Assembly (NCBI RefSeq): GCF_028898945.1
Contig: NZ_CP118607.1
Span: 4,698,001 to 4,762,000 of the forward strand
DNA from: Pseudomonas sp. PSKL.D1
Lineage (GTDB): Bacteria; Pseudomonadota; Gammaproteobacteria; Pseudomonadales; Pseudomonadaceae
DNA: 64,000 nt
Direction of reading: 5' to 3'
Part shown: piece by piece, positions 11,360 through 22,512 of the stretch
Layout: every line of letters begins with the position of its first letter
How positions within the stretch are numbered: position 1 is the first letter of the stretch
Notes under the pieces: model-generated
Seen by the model: the letters and a program-made list of their open reading frames with translations, nothing else
Told to the model about the DNA's origin: nothing
Databases searched by the model: none
Position numbers and translations under genes: made by a program

Positions 11360-11366
11360 TGAAAGC

Positions 11367-11444
11367 ATGAAAACCTTCAGCACCCTCATTCTGCTCCGAC
11401 AACATCGCAGCCTCTGCCTGGTCAGCGCTCGACTACCAGGCTGA
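11367..11444 (+). CDS. leuL: Putative leuA leader peptide
   Basis: A 25-codon [28 protein letters not shown], with six Leu codons of mixed type (CTC, CTG, CTA) and four Arg codons. It ends 77 bases before leuA. Leu-rich leader peptides control leuA by ribosome stalling in many bacteria, so the role is a reasonable inference. No classic terminator hairpin with a U-run is visible between the leader and leuA, so control would have to work through another structure or through translation. The predicted transcription start almost coincides with the ATG, so the leader message may be leaderless. Confidence 0.5.
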   Translation: MKTFSTLILLRQHRSLCLVSARLPG

Positions 11445-11521
11445 TTCGCGTCGCCTCGCCTCTTCATCTTGTTATCGCCCGGCAGGCCCCGATCTCGGCC
11501 GCACACAAAAGGATTGCTTCC

Positions 11522-13195
11522 ATGACCATGCTCAAAGACCCATCGAAGAAGTACCGCGCCTTCCCGACCATCGACCTGCCCGACCGCACCTGGCCGTCGA
11601 AAACCATCACCGCCGCGCCGATCTGGTGCAGCTCCGACCTGCGTGATGGTAACCAGTCGCTGATCGAGCCGATGGACTCCGAGAAGAAGCTGCGCTTCTG
11701 GAAGACCCTGGTGCAGGTTGGCGTTAAAGAAATCGAAGCCTCGTTCCCGTCTGCCTCGCAGACCGACTTCGACTTCGTGCGCACCCTGATCGAAGACGGC
11801 CACATCCCGGACGACACCACCATCCAGGTGCTCACCCAGGCCCGTGAAGACCTGATTGCCCGGACCTTCGAGTCGCTGCGCGGCGCGAAAAAGGCCATTG
11901 TCCACCTGTACAACGCCACCAGCCCGTCGTTCCGCCGCATTGTCTTCAATCAGGACAAGCAGGGCGTGAAGGACATCGCGGTGAACGCGGCCAAGCTGTT
12001 CGTCAAATACGCCGCCCAGCAACCGGAAACCCAGTGGACGTTCCAGTACTCGCCAGAAACCTTCAGTGCCACCGAACTGGAATTCGCCAAGGAAGTCTGT
12101 GATGCAGTGATCGAGGTGTGGAACCCGACCCCTGAGCACAAGCTCATCCTCAACCTGCCAGCCACCGTGGAAGTCGCCACCCCGAACATCTACGCCGACC
12201 AGATCGAGTGGTTCTGCCGTAACATCAGCCGCCGTGACAGCGTGATCATCAGCCTGCACTGCCACAACGACCGTGGCACCGGCATCGCTGCCACCGAGTT
12301 GGGCCTGATGGCTGGCGCCGACCGCGCCGAAGGTTGCCTGTTCGGCAACGGCGAGCGTACCGGCAACGTCGACCTGGTAACCCTGGCATTGAACCTTTAC
12401 ACCCAAGGCATCGACCCCCAATTGGACTTCTCCGACATCGATGGCGTGCGCAAAGTGGTGGAAGAGTGCAACCAGCTGCCGGTGCACCCACGTCACCCAT
12501 ACGTTGGTGACCTGGTCCACACTGCGTTCTCCGGCTCGCACCAGGACGCCATCCGCAAGGGCTTCGCCAAGCAACAGGAAGGCGAACTGTGGGAAGTGCC
12601 GTACCTGCCGATCGACCCGGCCGATATTGGCCGCAGCTACGAGGCGGTGATTCGCGTCAACAGCCAGTCCGGCAAAGGCGGTATCACCTACCTGCTTGAG
12701 CAGGAATACGGTATCAGCCTGCCGCGCCGGATGCAGATCGAGTTCAGCCAGGTGGTCCAGGGTGAAACCGACCGTCTGGGCCTGGAAATGACTGCCCAGC
12801 AGATCTACAGCCTGCTGCACAAGGAATACCTCCAGGCCAACAGCCCGTATGCGCTGGTCAGCCACCGCCTGCAGGAAGAAAACGGCCACAGCGCTGTGGA
12901 AGTGGAAGTCGCCGGGGAAGGCGAGACCACGCTGCACTGGCGCGGTAAGGGCAATGGCGCACTGGAAGCGTTGGTTGCCGGCCTGCCAATCTCGGTTGAG
13001 ATCATGGACTACAACGAGCACGCGATTGGCGCGGGCACCAATGCCAAGGCGGCGGCTTACATCGAGCTGCGCGTGGCCGGTGGTCGTCCGGTACACGGGG
13101 TGGGTATCGATGAAAACATCACCACTGCCAGCTTCAAGGCGCTGTTCAGTGCACTGAACCGGTCGCTGAGCCAGCAAGAGGCCAAAGCAGCCTGA
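11522..13195 (+). CDS. leuA: 2-isopropylmalate synthase
   Basis: A 557-residue long-form enzyme condensing acetyl-CoA with 2-ketoisovalerate, the first committed step of leucine synthesis. The catalytic TIM barrel carries [20 protein letters not shown] (metal-binding Asp in RDGNQ) near residues 32-51 and [16 protein letters not shown] near 243-258, which holds the metal-binding HxH. The C-terminal regulatory domain, where leucine feedback-inhibits, spans about 430-557 and includes [19 protein letters not shown] sequence. The ATG at 11522 follows AAGGA, 8 bases away. It is monocistronic between a leader ORF and a bidirectional terminator. Confidence 0.97.
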   Translation: MTMLKDPSKKYRAFPTIDLPDRTWPSKTITAAPIWCSSDLRDGNQSLIEPMDSEKKLRFWKTLVQVGVKEIEASFPSASQTDFDFVRTLIEDGHIPDDTTIQVLTQAREDLIARTFESLRGAKKAIVHLYNATSPSFRRIVFNQDKQGVKDIAVNAAKLFVKYAAQQPETQWTFQYSPETFSATELEFAKEVCDAVIEVWNPTPEHKLILNLPATVEVATPNIYADQIEWFCRNISRRDSVIISLHCHNDRGTGIAATELGLMAGADRAEGCLFGNGERTGNVDLVTLALNLYTQGIDPQLDFSDIDGVRKVVEECNQLPVHPRHPYVGDLVHTAFSGSHQDAIRKGFAKQQEGELWEVPYLPIDPADIGRSYEAVIRVNSQSGKGGITYLLEQEYGISLPRRMQIEFSQVVQGETDRLGLEMTAQQIYSLLHKEYLQANSPYALVSHRLQEENGHSAVEVEVAGEGETTLHWRGKGNGALEALVAGLPISVEIMDYNEHAIGAGTNAKAAAYIELRVAGGRPVHGVGIDENITTASFKALFSALNRSLSQQEAKAA

Positions 13196-13207
13196 TATCT
13201 GCAGCTG

Positions 13208-13239
13208 AAAAAAACCGCATCTACGATGCGGTTTTTTTT
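13208..13239. terminator. Bidirectional terminator between leuA and toxin gene
   Basis: Stem ACCGCAT/ATGCGGT with loop CTACG, flanked by an A-run on the left and eight T on the right, so it works for leuA (+) and for the convergent toxin gene (-). Confidence 0.9.
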
Positions 13240-13248
13240 CAGCACTAT

Positions 13249-13983
13249 TTAATAACAGCTGCCCGGCTGATTGTAGGCGTCGTAATTAAATCTCCACATG
13301 CCATTATTGACGGGAAACTTATATGCCGTCATCAAACACGCCGCTTGAATTTCCTCCCACTCCAACGGCTTGACTGCATTTCTAGCCGCCACAGTAATGA
13401 GTGAACTGGTGGCAATAGATGTCAAAATACAAAGGTCCGTAGAGTTACGGCTTGTGACGTGTCTCGCCTGAGCATACTTAAAGAAATCAATAAATTTTCC
13501 AGCCCCCGTCAGGCAATGAGCGAACACCATGTGCATCTGATAAAAGTGAAAAACCCCCGGCCCTACAATTTCAATCTCACGGGATTTAGTCGTTGAATGA
13601 CTAATCCCCTCAGTCATACTGGATGTCAACTTCCCGCCTAGAACGCTACCCAAAAAGCCTGCCCCCAGGTGAACTTCAGTTTCCAGAGCAGACGTAAATG
13701 ACTTGCTGTATCCCTCTACCGAGGAAACCTGCTCTGTATGGGTCACGCTACTGGGAACACGCGCCAGCCCCAAGTGCACGAGATAAGCGAATACTGGCCG
13801 TGAGAAGGTTCCCCAATTCTGGTCCCCGAGGTACATATCGCCATACACTGTATCGCCAATCACCCAGCAACCGGGATTGATTTCCCCTTCAGTGCCATAT
13901 AAATGACTCTCAACTTCGAAACTTCCGCGCTTGCGCTCATAATTACGAAAAGCATTGATCGTTTCTGGAGTAACGACTCCCAT
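13249..13983 (-). CDS. Monalysin-like beta-barrel pore-forming toxin
   Basis: A 244-residue protein that I recognise as a homologue of monalysin, the P. entomophila pore-forming toxin that damages insect gut cells. Diagnostic segments are GCWVIGDTVYGDMYLGDQNW (residues 49-68) and GTFSRPVFAYL just after, the C-terminal KPLEWEEIQ and FNYDAYNQPG. Between about 85 and 145 is a Ser/Thr-rich alternating segment fitting the membrane-inserting hairpin of aerolysin-like toxins. There is no signal peptide. ATG 13983 has AGGAGG seven bases upstream. From this start the protein is about 27 residues shorter than monalysin, the deficit falling where monalysin has its cleaved propeptide. The sequence is less GC-rich than its neighbours and sits alone between leuA and eda, which suggests acquisition. 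Confidence 0.8.
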   Translation of the reverse strand: MGVVTPETINAFRNYERKRGSFEVESHLYGTEGEINPGCWVIGDTVYGDMYLGDQNWGTFSRPVFAYLVHLGLARVPSSVTHTEQVSSVEGYSKSFTSALETEVHLGAGFLGSVLGGKLTSSMTEGISHSTTKSREIEIVGPGVFHFYQMHMVFAHCLTGAGKFIDFFKYAQARHVTSRNSTDLCILTSIATSSLITVAARNAVKPLEWEEIQAACLMTAYKFPVNNGMWRFNYDAYNQPGSCY

Positions 13984-14160
13984 AAAACGCCTCCTAGATG
14001 GCCAGCAGTCAAACCTGAAACGCCATCTTAGTGATTGCTGCTCAGCCTTATAATAAGGAAAGGCTTCTGGTTTCATGAGCTGTGAACAGGCAGAAAGGCG
14101 TAACTGATCAACACTACTTGGATTTCAGACCACCCAGTTTCAAAGCACAAAAGTGACAGG

Positions 14161-14190
14161 CAAAAAAAGGGGGCGCCGACCAAGCGCCCC
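14161..14190 (-). terminator. Rho-independent terminator of zwf-pgl-eda
   Basis: On the minus strand GGGGCGC, loop TTGGTCG, GCGCCCC, then C and seven T. It lies 26 bases past the eda stop. Confidence 0.9.
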
Positions 14191-14215
14191 ATAAACTGTA
14201 AAGCACACAATAAAT

Positions 14216-14896
14216 TCAGTTGGCGTCCAGCAGCGCAATCGCCTCCGCACTGCACTGCTCGATCCGCGCCCAATCACCGTTCTTGATCCAGCTGCTATCG
14301 AGCATCCAGGTACCGCCCACGCACATGACATTGGGCAACGCCATGTAGTTGCGCACATTGGCCGGGTTAACCCCGCCCGTAGGGCAGAAGCGGATATCGC
14401 CGAACGGGCCGGCAAAAGCCTTGATCGCTGCCACGCCACCACTGATCTCGGCAGGGAACAGCTTGAAACGGCGGTAGCCCAAGGCGTACCCCATCATGAT
14501 TTCAGATGGGGTACTAATGCCGGGTAGCAACGGGATACCGCTGTCCACACCGGCCTGGAGAATGTCCTGAGTAATACCCGGTGTAACAACAAACTGCGCA
14601 CCCGCAGCTTCGACCGCCTCGTACATGTTGCGATCAAGCACGGTGCCCGCGCCCACACACAGCTCCGGGCGTTGCTCACGCAGTACCTGGATGGCCTTGA
14701 GGCCATGCTGGGAGCGCAAAGTCACCTCCAAGGTGCGGATGCCGCCGGCAGCCAGTGCGTCGGCCAACGGCAGGATGTCTTCCTCACGGGCGATGGTGAT
14801 TACCGGCAGGATGCGCGCCTGGTTGCAAATGGCGTCTATCCGCGCAGCTTTCTCGTCCATCGAGAGCTTTGGCTGTGGGCGTTCAAGGGTGGTCAT
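14216..14896 (-). CDS. eda: KDPG aldolase (Entner-Doudoroff)
   Basis: A 226-residue cytosolic aldolase splitting 2-keto-3-deoxy-6-phosphogluconate into pyruvate and glyceraldehyde-3-phosphate. The barrel shows LPVITIAREEDILPLA, the catalytic-base region RTLEVTLRS near 65, CVGAGTVLD near 95, and the Schiff-base Lys in YRRFKLFPAE near 151. SGG and CPTGGVNPANV close the phosphate site. ATG 14896 is chosen for its preceding AGGA and because the family N-terminus fits; it lies 17 bases after the pgl stop. It is the last gene of zwf-pgl-eda. Confidence 0.97.
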   Translation of the reverse strand: MTTLERPQPKLSMDEKAARIDAICNQARILPVITIAREEDILPLADALAAGGIRTLEVTLRSQHGLKAIQVLREQRPELCVGAGTVLDRNMYEAVEAAGAQFVVTPGITQDILQAGVDSGIPLLPGISTPSEIMMGYALGYRRFKLFPAEISGGVAAIKAFAGPFGDIRFCPTGGVNPANVRNYMALPNVMCVGGTWMLDSSWIKNGDWARIEQCSAEAIALLDAN

Positions 14897-14913
14897 GACA
14901 GTTGATCCTTGGC

Positions 14914-15613
14914 TCAAGGGCACCAGTAGATGTCCAGGGGGTCGTGTAGGAAAGCGCGAATCGGCATTTCAGTAAGTTCGTTGCCCGCCAGCGCGGCGCG
15001 CAGGGTAGCGAGTTTGCCCGGGCCCTGCACGGACAGCGCGATGAATGCGGCACTGGCCAGCAACGGGCGGGTAAGGGTCAAGCGCTGATGGGGCACGCTC
15101 GGCGCCATCATGGCAAGGCATCGACGAGGGCTTTGCAGGTCGAGGCCTTCCTTGAGGTTCGGGCTGTTCGGGAACAGCGAGGCCGTATGACCATCGTCAC
15201 CCATGCCCAGCACGAGTACATCGATGGCCGGCAATTTGGCCAGTGCGGCATCAGCAAGTTCGGCGGCGGCTTCCAGATTGGCGGCCTGTTGGTAGATCCC
15301 GATAAAGCGAGCCTTGGCCGCCGCCCCCTTGAACAGGTGACGAGCCAGCAAACCGGCATTGCTGTCAGCATGCTCCACAGGCACCCAGCGCTCATCAGCC
15401 AGGCTTACCGTGACTTTCGACCAGTCCAACAGCTGCTGCGCCAACTGCTCCAGAAACGGTACCGGGCTACGGCCGCCGGACAGCACCAGGCAGGCCTGGC
15501 CGTTGCTGGCAATGGCTGCTTTCAGGCGCTCGGCCACGTCATGGGCCAGCGTCGATGCCAAGGTGCTGGCATCCGCGAGCGAATGGGTTTTCACCGTCGC
15601 CGGCATCTGCAGT

Positions 15614-15627
<14 letters not shown>
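14914..15627 (-). CDS. pgl: 6-phosphogluconolactonase
   Basis: A 237-residue hydrolase opening 6-phosphogluconolactone to 6-phosphogluconate. Family motifs are [17 protein letters not shown] near 53-69, [16 protein letters not shown] near 80-95, and [20 protein letters not shown] near 137-156. ATG 15627 follows GGAG at eight bases and overlaps the last 14 bases of zwf; longer or shorter in-frame ATGs exist nearby. The overlap implies translational coupling with zwf. Confidence 0.95.
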
Positions 15628-17083
<1,456 letters not shown>

Positions 17084-17150
17084 GATGTTGGTTCTTTCCT
17101 AAAGTTGGCCTAGGAATACCGCTTTCACTCACGGTTTTCAAGGGATAATG

Positions 17151-17165
17151 TAGTAAAAACCACAA
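17151..17165. promoter_or_regulatory. Candidate HexR operator, hexR/zwf interval
   Basis: TAGTAAAAACCACAA is TAGT-N7-ACAA, one mismatch from the TTGT-N7/8-ACAA pattern known for P. putida HexR. It lies 68 bases upstream of zwf and 122 bases upstream of hexR, so it may control both. Confidence 0.65.
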
Positions 17166-17286
17166 CATTAGACACAAGCATTACAGACAAGTGGTGCGCC
17201 AATCGCGCCGACAGTACGATAGACCACCCTGCAAAAGGCCTGCTGCTTCGGCAGCCGCCTGTCTTCCCGACCCAAGGACCCCTCCC

Positions 17287-18159
17287 ATGGACCGCGTGCG
17301 AAACCTCCTGGAACAGATCCAGGGCCGCCTGGACGAGCTGAACAAGGCCGAACGCAAAGTCGCCGAAGTCATCCTGCTCAACCCGCAACAAGCCACTCGC
17401 TTCAGCATTGCTGCACTGGCACAGGCGGCCAAGGTCAGCGAGCCGACCGTCAACCGCTTCTGCCGCTCATTCGGCGTTAGCGGCTACCCGGAGCTGAAAC
17501 TGCAACTTGCGCAAAGCCTGGCCAGCGGCGCCGCTTATGTGAGCCGCGCAGTAGAGGCTGACGACGACCCGGCAGCCTACACCCAAAAAATTTTCGGCAG
17601 TGCCATTGCCTCGCTCGACAGCGCTTGCCAGCAACTGGACCCTCAGCAGGTCAGCCGGGCAGTAGACATGATGATCCAGGCCCGGCAGATCCACTTCTTC
17701 GGCCTCGGCGCTTCTGCCCCGGTGGCCCTCGACGCCCAGCACAAATTCTTCCGCTTTAATTTGGCGGTGTCAGCCCACGCCGATGTGCTCATGCAACGCA
17801 TGCTGGCTTCGGTAGCCCACACCGGTGACCTGTTCGTGATCATCTCCTATACCGGGCGCACCCGGGAGCTGGTCGAAGTGGCGCGCGTGGCCCGGGAAAA
17901 TGGCGCCTCGGTATTGGGCCTGACCGCTGCCGGCTCGCCGTTGGCCCAGGCCTGCAGCCTGAGCCTGCACATTCCGCTGCCGGAAGACACCGACATCTAC
18001 ATGCCGATGACCTCACGGATCATCCAGCTCACCGTGCTCGACGTGCTGGCCACCGGCATGACCCTGCGCCGCGGCGTGGACTTCCAGCCACACCTGCGCA
18101 AGATCAAGGAAAGCCTCAACGCCAGCCGCTACCCCATCGAGGACGACGAACTCAATTGA
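17287..18159 (+). CDS. hexR: HexR, RpiR-family repressor of glucose catabolism
   Basis: A 290-residue regulator. An N-terminal RpiR helix-turn-helix ([20 protein letters not shown], about residues 45-64) is followed by a SIS sugar-phosphate domain (about 125-265) with [19 protein letters not shown] and [19 protein letters not shown]. In P. putida HexR binds KDPG and then releases the zwf, edd and gap operators; matching sites lie beside all of these in this window. ATG 17287 has AAGGA nine bases upstream and gives the family N-terminus [12 protein letters not shown]. Its 3' end overlaps the convergent mutarotase gene by eight bases. Confidence 0.95.
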   Translation: MDRVRNLLEQIQGRLDELNKAERKVAEVILLNPQQATRFSIAALAQAAKVSEPTVNRFCRSFGVSGYPELKLQLAQSLASGAAYVSRAVEADDDPAAYTQKIFGSAIASLDSACQQLDPQQVSRAVDMMIQARQIHFFGLGASAPVALDAQHKFFRFNLAVSAHADVLMQRMLASVAHTGDLFVIISYTGRTRELVEVARVARENGASVLGLTAAGSPLAQACSLSLHIPLPEDTDIYMPMTSRIIQLTVLDVLATGMTLRRGVDFQPHLRKIKESLNASRYPIEDDELN

Positions 18160-19006
18160 GCCGATGCGCCTGCAACCGCAGGTGCGCGCGCTGCCCGGGC
18201 GCAAGGCTCAAACCCTCGCCGCTGCCGCTGGCCGCCTCGACACAGACAAAACCCTGGCTCTCGCGACCGCTCACGCCCATTAGCGGACGATTGCCCGGGT
18301 GCCAGACCACGGTGTCATCGCTGTCGCCGGTATCGATGCACAGTTCGCGCTGCCAGGCAGGGTCCTGCAACTGAACGCGCGGGGTGCCCGGGTAGACTTT
18401 CTGGCAGCCCCCCTTGAGTTTCAGGGCGCCCTCTTCCCGGCAGGCCTGCCGGCTCAGGCGGTCATAACCTTCGATATCCTCAAGCCCGGACAGCGCTATC
18501 TCGGAGACGTCACTAATTCGCCAATAGGCCAGCAGCGCATGGCTCAGCTGACAGGGCTCACTGTCTTGATGCTCGGTGCTCAGGCTTAGCTCCATGCGGT
18601 TCCCCAGGCGAGCATGCAGATCTACCTGCCAGTCGCAGAGGTCCAGCCGCCACTTCAGGGTTACGCCCTCCTCGTCCTCACGGCTGTCCACCAGCTTCCA
18701 GTCCAGCAGGCGCGCCCAACCATGGGCTGGCCAAAGGTCTTCGCTGGGGTGGCGACCGTACCAAGGCCAGCACACCGGGACGCCACCACGAATCGCCCCT
18801 ACCTGTGGCCACTGCTCGGCACACCACAGCCATGGCCGCTCGCCGGCCGGCTGAAAGTGCAGCAGTTGCGCACCCTGACGGCTGAACACTGCCTGGCAAC
18901 GGGGGTGGTCGATGATCAGGACATCGCGCTGTTGGTAACGCTCCCACTCGAACGTCGGCCTGGGCCGTTGCGTGGAAAAGAAGCGATGTAGCGGATGTTC
19001 AGGCAT
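18152..19006 (-). CDS. D-hexose-6-phosphate mutarotase (YeaD-like)
   Basis: A 284-residue aldose-1-epimerase-like protein of the glucose-6-phosphate 1-epimerase group. It should interconvert alpha and beta anomers of glucose-6-phosphate. Typical elements are [15 protein letters not shown] near residue 75, [13 protein letters not shown] near 96 (conserved His), and a late [20 protein letters not shown] 19006 gives the family N-terminus. It follows oprB on the same strand after 117 bases and probably belongs to the gts/oprB transcript. Confidence 0.85.
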   Translation of the reverse strand: MPEHPLHRFFSTQRPRPTFEWERYQQRDVLIIDHPRCQAVFSRQGAQLLHFQPAGERPWLWCAEQWPQVGAIRGGVPVCWPWYGRHPSEDLWPAHGWARLLDWKLVDSREDEEGVTLKWRLDLCDWQVDLHARLGNRMELSLSTEHQDSEPCQLSHALLAYWRISDVSEIALSGLEDIEGYDRLSRQACREEGALKLKGGCQKVYPGTPRVQLQDPAWQRELCIDTGDSDDTVVWHPGNRPLMGVSGRESQGFVCVEAASGSGEGLSLAPGQRAHLRLQAHRLN

Positions 19007-19123
19007 GGTTCCAAGCTCTTGTTGTTTGAGATAGCGCTGTCTCGACCCTACCCCGACAACCACTGCAAGCCAGTGGGTGCCGGGAGCCGAGATTGGATTG
19101 GCGTAAATTTACAACAAATGTGC

Positions 19124-20467
19124 TCAGAATGACGACTGAATCTTCAAGCCGGCGACCAGTGCGTTGTCCACTTCGTCCACAGCGCCGGGGCTTTTGATGT
19201 ACTGCAGGTTGGGCCGTACGGTCAGCCAGTTGGTGACGTGGAAGCCGTAGTAGAGCTCGGCGTTGTACTCGGTGCGTTGCAGGGGCACGAACCCCGGGTT
19301 GTCGTAATCGTCGATGCCGCTCTGGGCGTTGAGCAGTTCGGCGCGCTTCTTCACGTCATCGTTGACATGGATACGGGCGACGCCAAAGCCGATGTCATCC
19401 TTGGGCCGGGCATCGAAGGCGCCTTTGTACACCAGTCCAACTTGCTGGTAGTTGTCGACCACGTTGGTGGCCTTGTCGTGCACCGTGAAGTTGGCGAACA
19501 GGCTAAGGCCACGGTTGATGTCGCCTGCGTGAGCCGTTACCTGCTGCTGGGCCACCACCCACCAACCATGCTTACTCGAATGCGACTTGAATGCTTCACC
19601 GGTAAGCGCCTGCGGGTTGCCGTTGATGTCGTCGTACACATCGTCGGCCTTGGCGGTGCTGTAGTAGTAACCCAAACGGTATTCGCCAGGCAGGCCATTG
19701 ACCTTGGGCGACCAGACCATTTCTACCGGCAGAATCGCTCCTTTGGTGCCGCTGCCGCTGAGCTTGAAGCCATTACCGGTCTCCAGGTTAGACGGGTTCT
19801 GCTCGTAGGCCCCCACCTGCACGAAGAACTCAGGGGTGATGTTGTATTTGACCCGTAGCGCCCACTGGCTGACCGGCCAGTTATACCAGATGCCGCCCAC
19901 CCAGTTGCCTACCTGGGAGCCGCAGAAGGCCAGGTTCTGGAAGTCGCAGGGGAAGCTGTTGAAGTCTTCGCCTTCACCGAAGCGGCCGAATTTAACGTCC
20001 AGGGCGCCGTCGAAGTACTTTTGCTTGATCCACATCTGGGTCAGCCGCCAGGTCTGGCCGCGACCCCACACTTCCTGCACCGAACTGAACTGCCCGGCAC
20101 GCGGGTCGCTGATGCGGTCGTTGGAAAGGTTGCGGCCACTTCGCTCGGTAATTGCCAGCTTGAACTCGGTGTCGTTCCAGCCCAGGATCTTCTCCAGGTC
20201 CAGGTGAGCGCCCAAGGCAAACTGGTCGCTGTAGCGGGCAGTCTTGTCGTCGTTGTAGCCACCATTTAGATTACCGGCCACCTCACCTACGTAATCGAGG
20301 GTGAAGTCGTAGCCCTTTTCCAGCAGTTCGGTACGGGTACCGCCCCAGTCGCCAGTCATCCATTTTGACTCGCTTGAAAATGCTTCGGCAGCCTGCGCCC
20401 CGTTGCTACCGACGATGGCAAGCAGGGCCAGCGAGCCCAAGGTGCTGATGCGTTTGCGCTGTTCCAT
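19124..20467 (-). CDS. oprB: Carbohydrate-selective porin OprB
   Basis: A 447-residue outer-membrane beta-barrel with a signal peptide of about 26 residues ending in QAAEA. The mature N-terminus (WMTGDWGGTRTELLEKGYDF) is the OprB signature, and the protein ends in aromatic QSSF as expected for BAM-dependent barrels. It lets glucose and other sugars across the outer membrane. It lies 41 bases downstream of the ABC transporter ATPase gene on the same strand, so it is part of the gtsABCD-oprB unit. Confidence 0.95.
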   Translation of the reverse strand: MEQRKRISTLGSLALLAIVGSNGAQAAEAFSSESKWMTGDWGGTRTELLEKGYDFTLDYVGEVAGNLNGGYNDDKTARYSDQFALGAHLDLEKILGWNDTEFKLAITERSGRNLSNDRISDPRAGQFSSVQEVWGRGQTWRLTQMWIKQKYFDGALDVKFGRFGEGEDFNSFPCDFQNLAFCGSQVGNWVGGIWYNWPVSQWALRVKYNITPEFFVQVGAYEQNPSNLETGNGFKLSGSGTKGAILPVEMVWSPKVNGLPGEYRLGYYYSTAKADDVYDDINGNPQALTGEAFKSHSSKHGWWVVAQQQVTAHAGDINRGLSLFANFTVHDKATNVVDNYQQVGLVYKGAFDARPKDDIGFGVARIHVNDDVKKRAELLNAQSGIDDYDNPGFVPLQRTEYNAELYYGFHVTNWLTVRPNLQYIKSPGAVDEVDNALVAGLKIQSSF

Positions 20468-20508
20468 CCCTTTGCGTCCTCTTTTTGTTATTTATGGGTG
20501 TAGACGTT

Positions 20509-21663
20509 TCAACGGCCCTTGAAGCGGGTGACGTTGTCCTTCGTTGATGCGTTGGCAGCGCTCAAATCCAGGCGTTCGCCGCTGGCGGCGTCAAACAGCA
20601 GTACCCGCGCGGGGTCAAACTGCAGGTTCAGGCTGTCGCCCACACGGCAGGCCACATCCGGCGCCAACCGGCAGCACACCTTGGTTTGATTGAGGGTTAC
20701 GAACACCAGCAGGTCAGGGCCGGTGGGTTCGGTTACCTGCACTTCGGCACGGATGCCCGGCAGGCCATTGCCCTCCCCTGCACCCAGTGCAATCTGCTCA
20801 GGCCGGATACCGAGGATGATCTCGCGGCCGTCCAACTGGTCACCGGCCAGCCCCAACGGCAGCTCGCACCGGGCCTGACCACTGTCGAGCAGCGCCAGCA
20901 AGCGGCCGTCCTGCTTCGCCAGGCGCACCGGGATGAAGTTCATCGGTGGCGAGCCTATGAAGCTGGCCACGAATTGATTGGCCGGGTCGTTGTAGATCTG
21001 TTGAGGGGTGCCAAACTGCTGGATGATGCCGTCCTTCATCACCGCCACCTTGTCACCCAGGGTCATGGCTTCGATCTGGTCATGGGTGACATACACCGTG
21101 GTGGTTTTCAGCCGCTGGTGCATCAGCTTCATCTCGGTGCGCATCTCAACCCGCAGCTTGGCGTCGAGGTTGGACAGCGGCTCATCGAACAGGTAGATCT
21201 TCGGCCGCCGCGCCAACGCCCGGCCCATGGCCACCCGCTGCTGCTGGCCACCGGACAACTGGGCGGGTTTGCGCGCCAGCAAGTGCTCGATCTGCAGTAG
21301 CTTGGCCACCCTCGCCACTTCCTCGTCGATGGCCGCCTGGGGCATCTTGCGGATCTTCAGGCCAAACTCGATGTTCTCGCGCACGCTCATCGTCGGGTAC
21401 AGCGCGTAGGACTGGAACACCATGGCAATATCCCGGTCCTTGGGGCTCATGCCGCTGACATCCTGCTCGTCGATGAGGATTGCACCGCCGGTGATGTTTT
21501 CCAGCCCGGCGATACAGTTCATCAAGGTTGACTTGCCGCAACCCGAAGGGCCGACCAGGATCAGGAACTCACCATCCTTGATCGACAGTTGAATGTCCTT
21601 GAGGGTGTCTGGCAGGCCGCTGCCGTAAGTCTTGTTCACATTGCGAAGTTCAAGCGTTGCCAT
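20509..21663 (-). CDS. gtsD: Glucose ABC transporter ATPase
   Basis: A 384-residue MalK/UgpC-type ATPase. Walker [10 protein letters not shown] is near residues 38-46, the signature [19 protein letters not shown] near 134-152, Walker [13 protein letters not shown] near 155-166, and the H-loop [11 protein letters not shown] near 189-199. The C-terminal ~140 residues form the TOBE/OB regulatory region of this class. It energises import through the two permeases encoded just upstream; the gtsC stop is three bases before its ATG. Confidence 0.93.
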   Translation of the reverse strand: MATLELRNVNKTYGSGLPDTLKDIQLSIKDGEFLILVGPSGCGKSTLMNCIAGLENITGGAILIDEQDVSGMSPKDRDIAMVFQSYALYPTMSVRENIEFGLKIRKMPQAAIDEEVARVAKLLQIEHLLARKPAQLSGGQQQRVAMGRALARRPKIYLFDEPLSNLDAKLRVEMRTEMKLMHQRLKTTTVYVTHDQIEAMTLGDKVAVMKDGIIQQFGTPQQIYNDPANQFVASFIGSPPMNFIPVRLAKQDGRLLALLDSGQARCELPLGLAGDQLDGREIILGIRPEQIALGAGEGNGLPGIRAEVQVTEPTGPDLLVFVTLNQTKVCCRLAPDVACRVGDSLNLQFDPARVLLFDAASGERLDLSAANASTKDNVTRFKGR

Positions 21664-21666
21664 GTC

Positions 21667-22512
21667 TTACCCCTTGACGGCGCCGGCGGTGAGGCCGCGC
21701 ACGAAGTACTTGCCTGCCACCACATAGACCAGCAGGGTTGGCAGGCCGGCGATCATCGCCGCCGCCATGTCGACGTTGTATTCCTTGGCCCCGGTACTGG
21801 TGTTGACCAGGTTGTTCAGGGCCACGGTGATCGGTTGCGAGTCGCCGCTGGAGAACACCACCCCGAACAGGAAGTCGTTCCAGATCTGGGTGAACTGCCA
21901 TATCAGGCAGACCATGATGATCGGCGTGGACATCGGCAGGATGATGCGGCGGAAGATGGTGAAGAACCCGGCACCGTCCAGGCGCGCGGCCTTGACCAGC
22001 GCATCGGGGATGCTCACGTAGAAGTTGCGGAAGAACAGCGTGGTAAAGGCCAGGCCGTAGACAACGTGCACCAGCACCAGGCCCGTGGTGGTGCTTGCCA
22101 GGCCCAGCTTGCCGAGCGTAAATGAGGCCGGCAGCAGCACGGTCTGGAACGGCAGGAAGCAGCCGAACAGCAGCAGCCCGAAGAACAACTGCGAACCACG
22201 GAAACGCCACATCGACAGCACGTAGCCATTGAGTGCCCCGATCGCCGTGGAGATCAGCACTGCTGGCACGGTGATCATGATCGAGTTCCAGAAGTAGCCA
22301 CTCACCGTACCCCAGGCCTTGACCCAGCCGATGCCGGTAATTTCCTGCGGCCAGCTCAGCAGGTTGCCGGTGCTGATGTCTTCCGGAGTTTTGAAACTGG
22401 TCAGCAGCATGACCACCAGCGGCACGAGGTACAACAGCACGGCGCCCAGCAGTACGGCGTGAATGGCGATACGGCTTGCGCTCAACGGAGGCTTTTCGGC
22501 AGGGCTATGCAT
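21667..22512 (-). CDS. gtsC: Glucose ABC transporter permease GtsC
   Basis: A 281-residue MalG-type permease with six predicted membrane helices. The EAA-type loop that docks on the ATPase reads VKAARLDGAGFFTIFRRIIL near residue 190. Start at ATG 22512 (MHSPAEKPP) overlaps the gtsB 3' end by eight bases, implying translational coupling. It ends GLTAGAVKG. Confidence 0.92.
   Translation of the reverse strand: MHSPAEKPPLSASRIAIHAVLLGAVLLYLVPLVVMLLTSFKTPEDISTGNLLSWPQEITGIGWVKAWGTVSGYFWNSIMITVPAVLISTAIGALNGYVLSMWRFRGSQLFFGLLLFGCFLPFQTVLLPASFTLGKLGLASTTTGLVLVHVVYGLAFTTLFFRNFYVSIPDALVKAARLDGAGFFTIFRRIILPMSTPIIMVCLIWQFTQIWNDFLFGVVFSSGDSQPITVALNNLVNTSTGAKEYNVDMAAAMIAGLPTLLVYVVAGKYFVRGLTAGAVKG

Noticed and set aside
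11445..11521. Classic attenuator terminator between leader ORF and leuA
   Set aside because: GC-rich complementarity exists, but no stem followed by a U-run.
11300..13177. 625-codon ORF opposite leuA
   Set aside because: Shadow frame covering leuA and its leader; no family resemblance.
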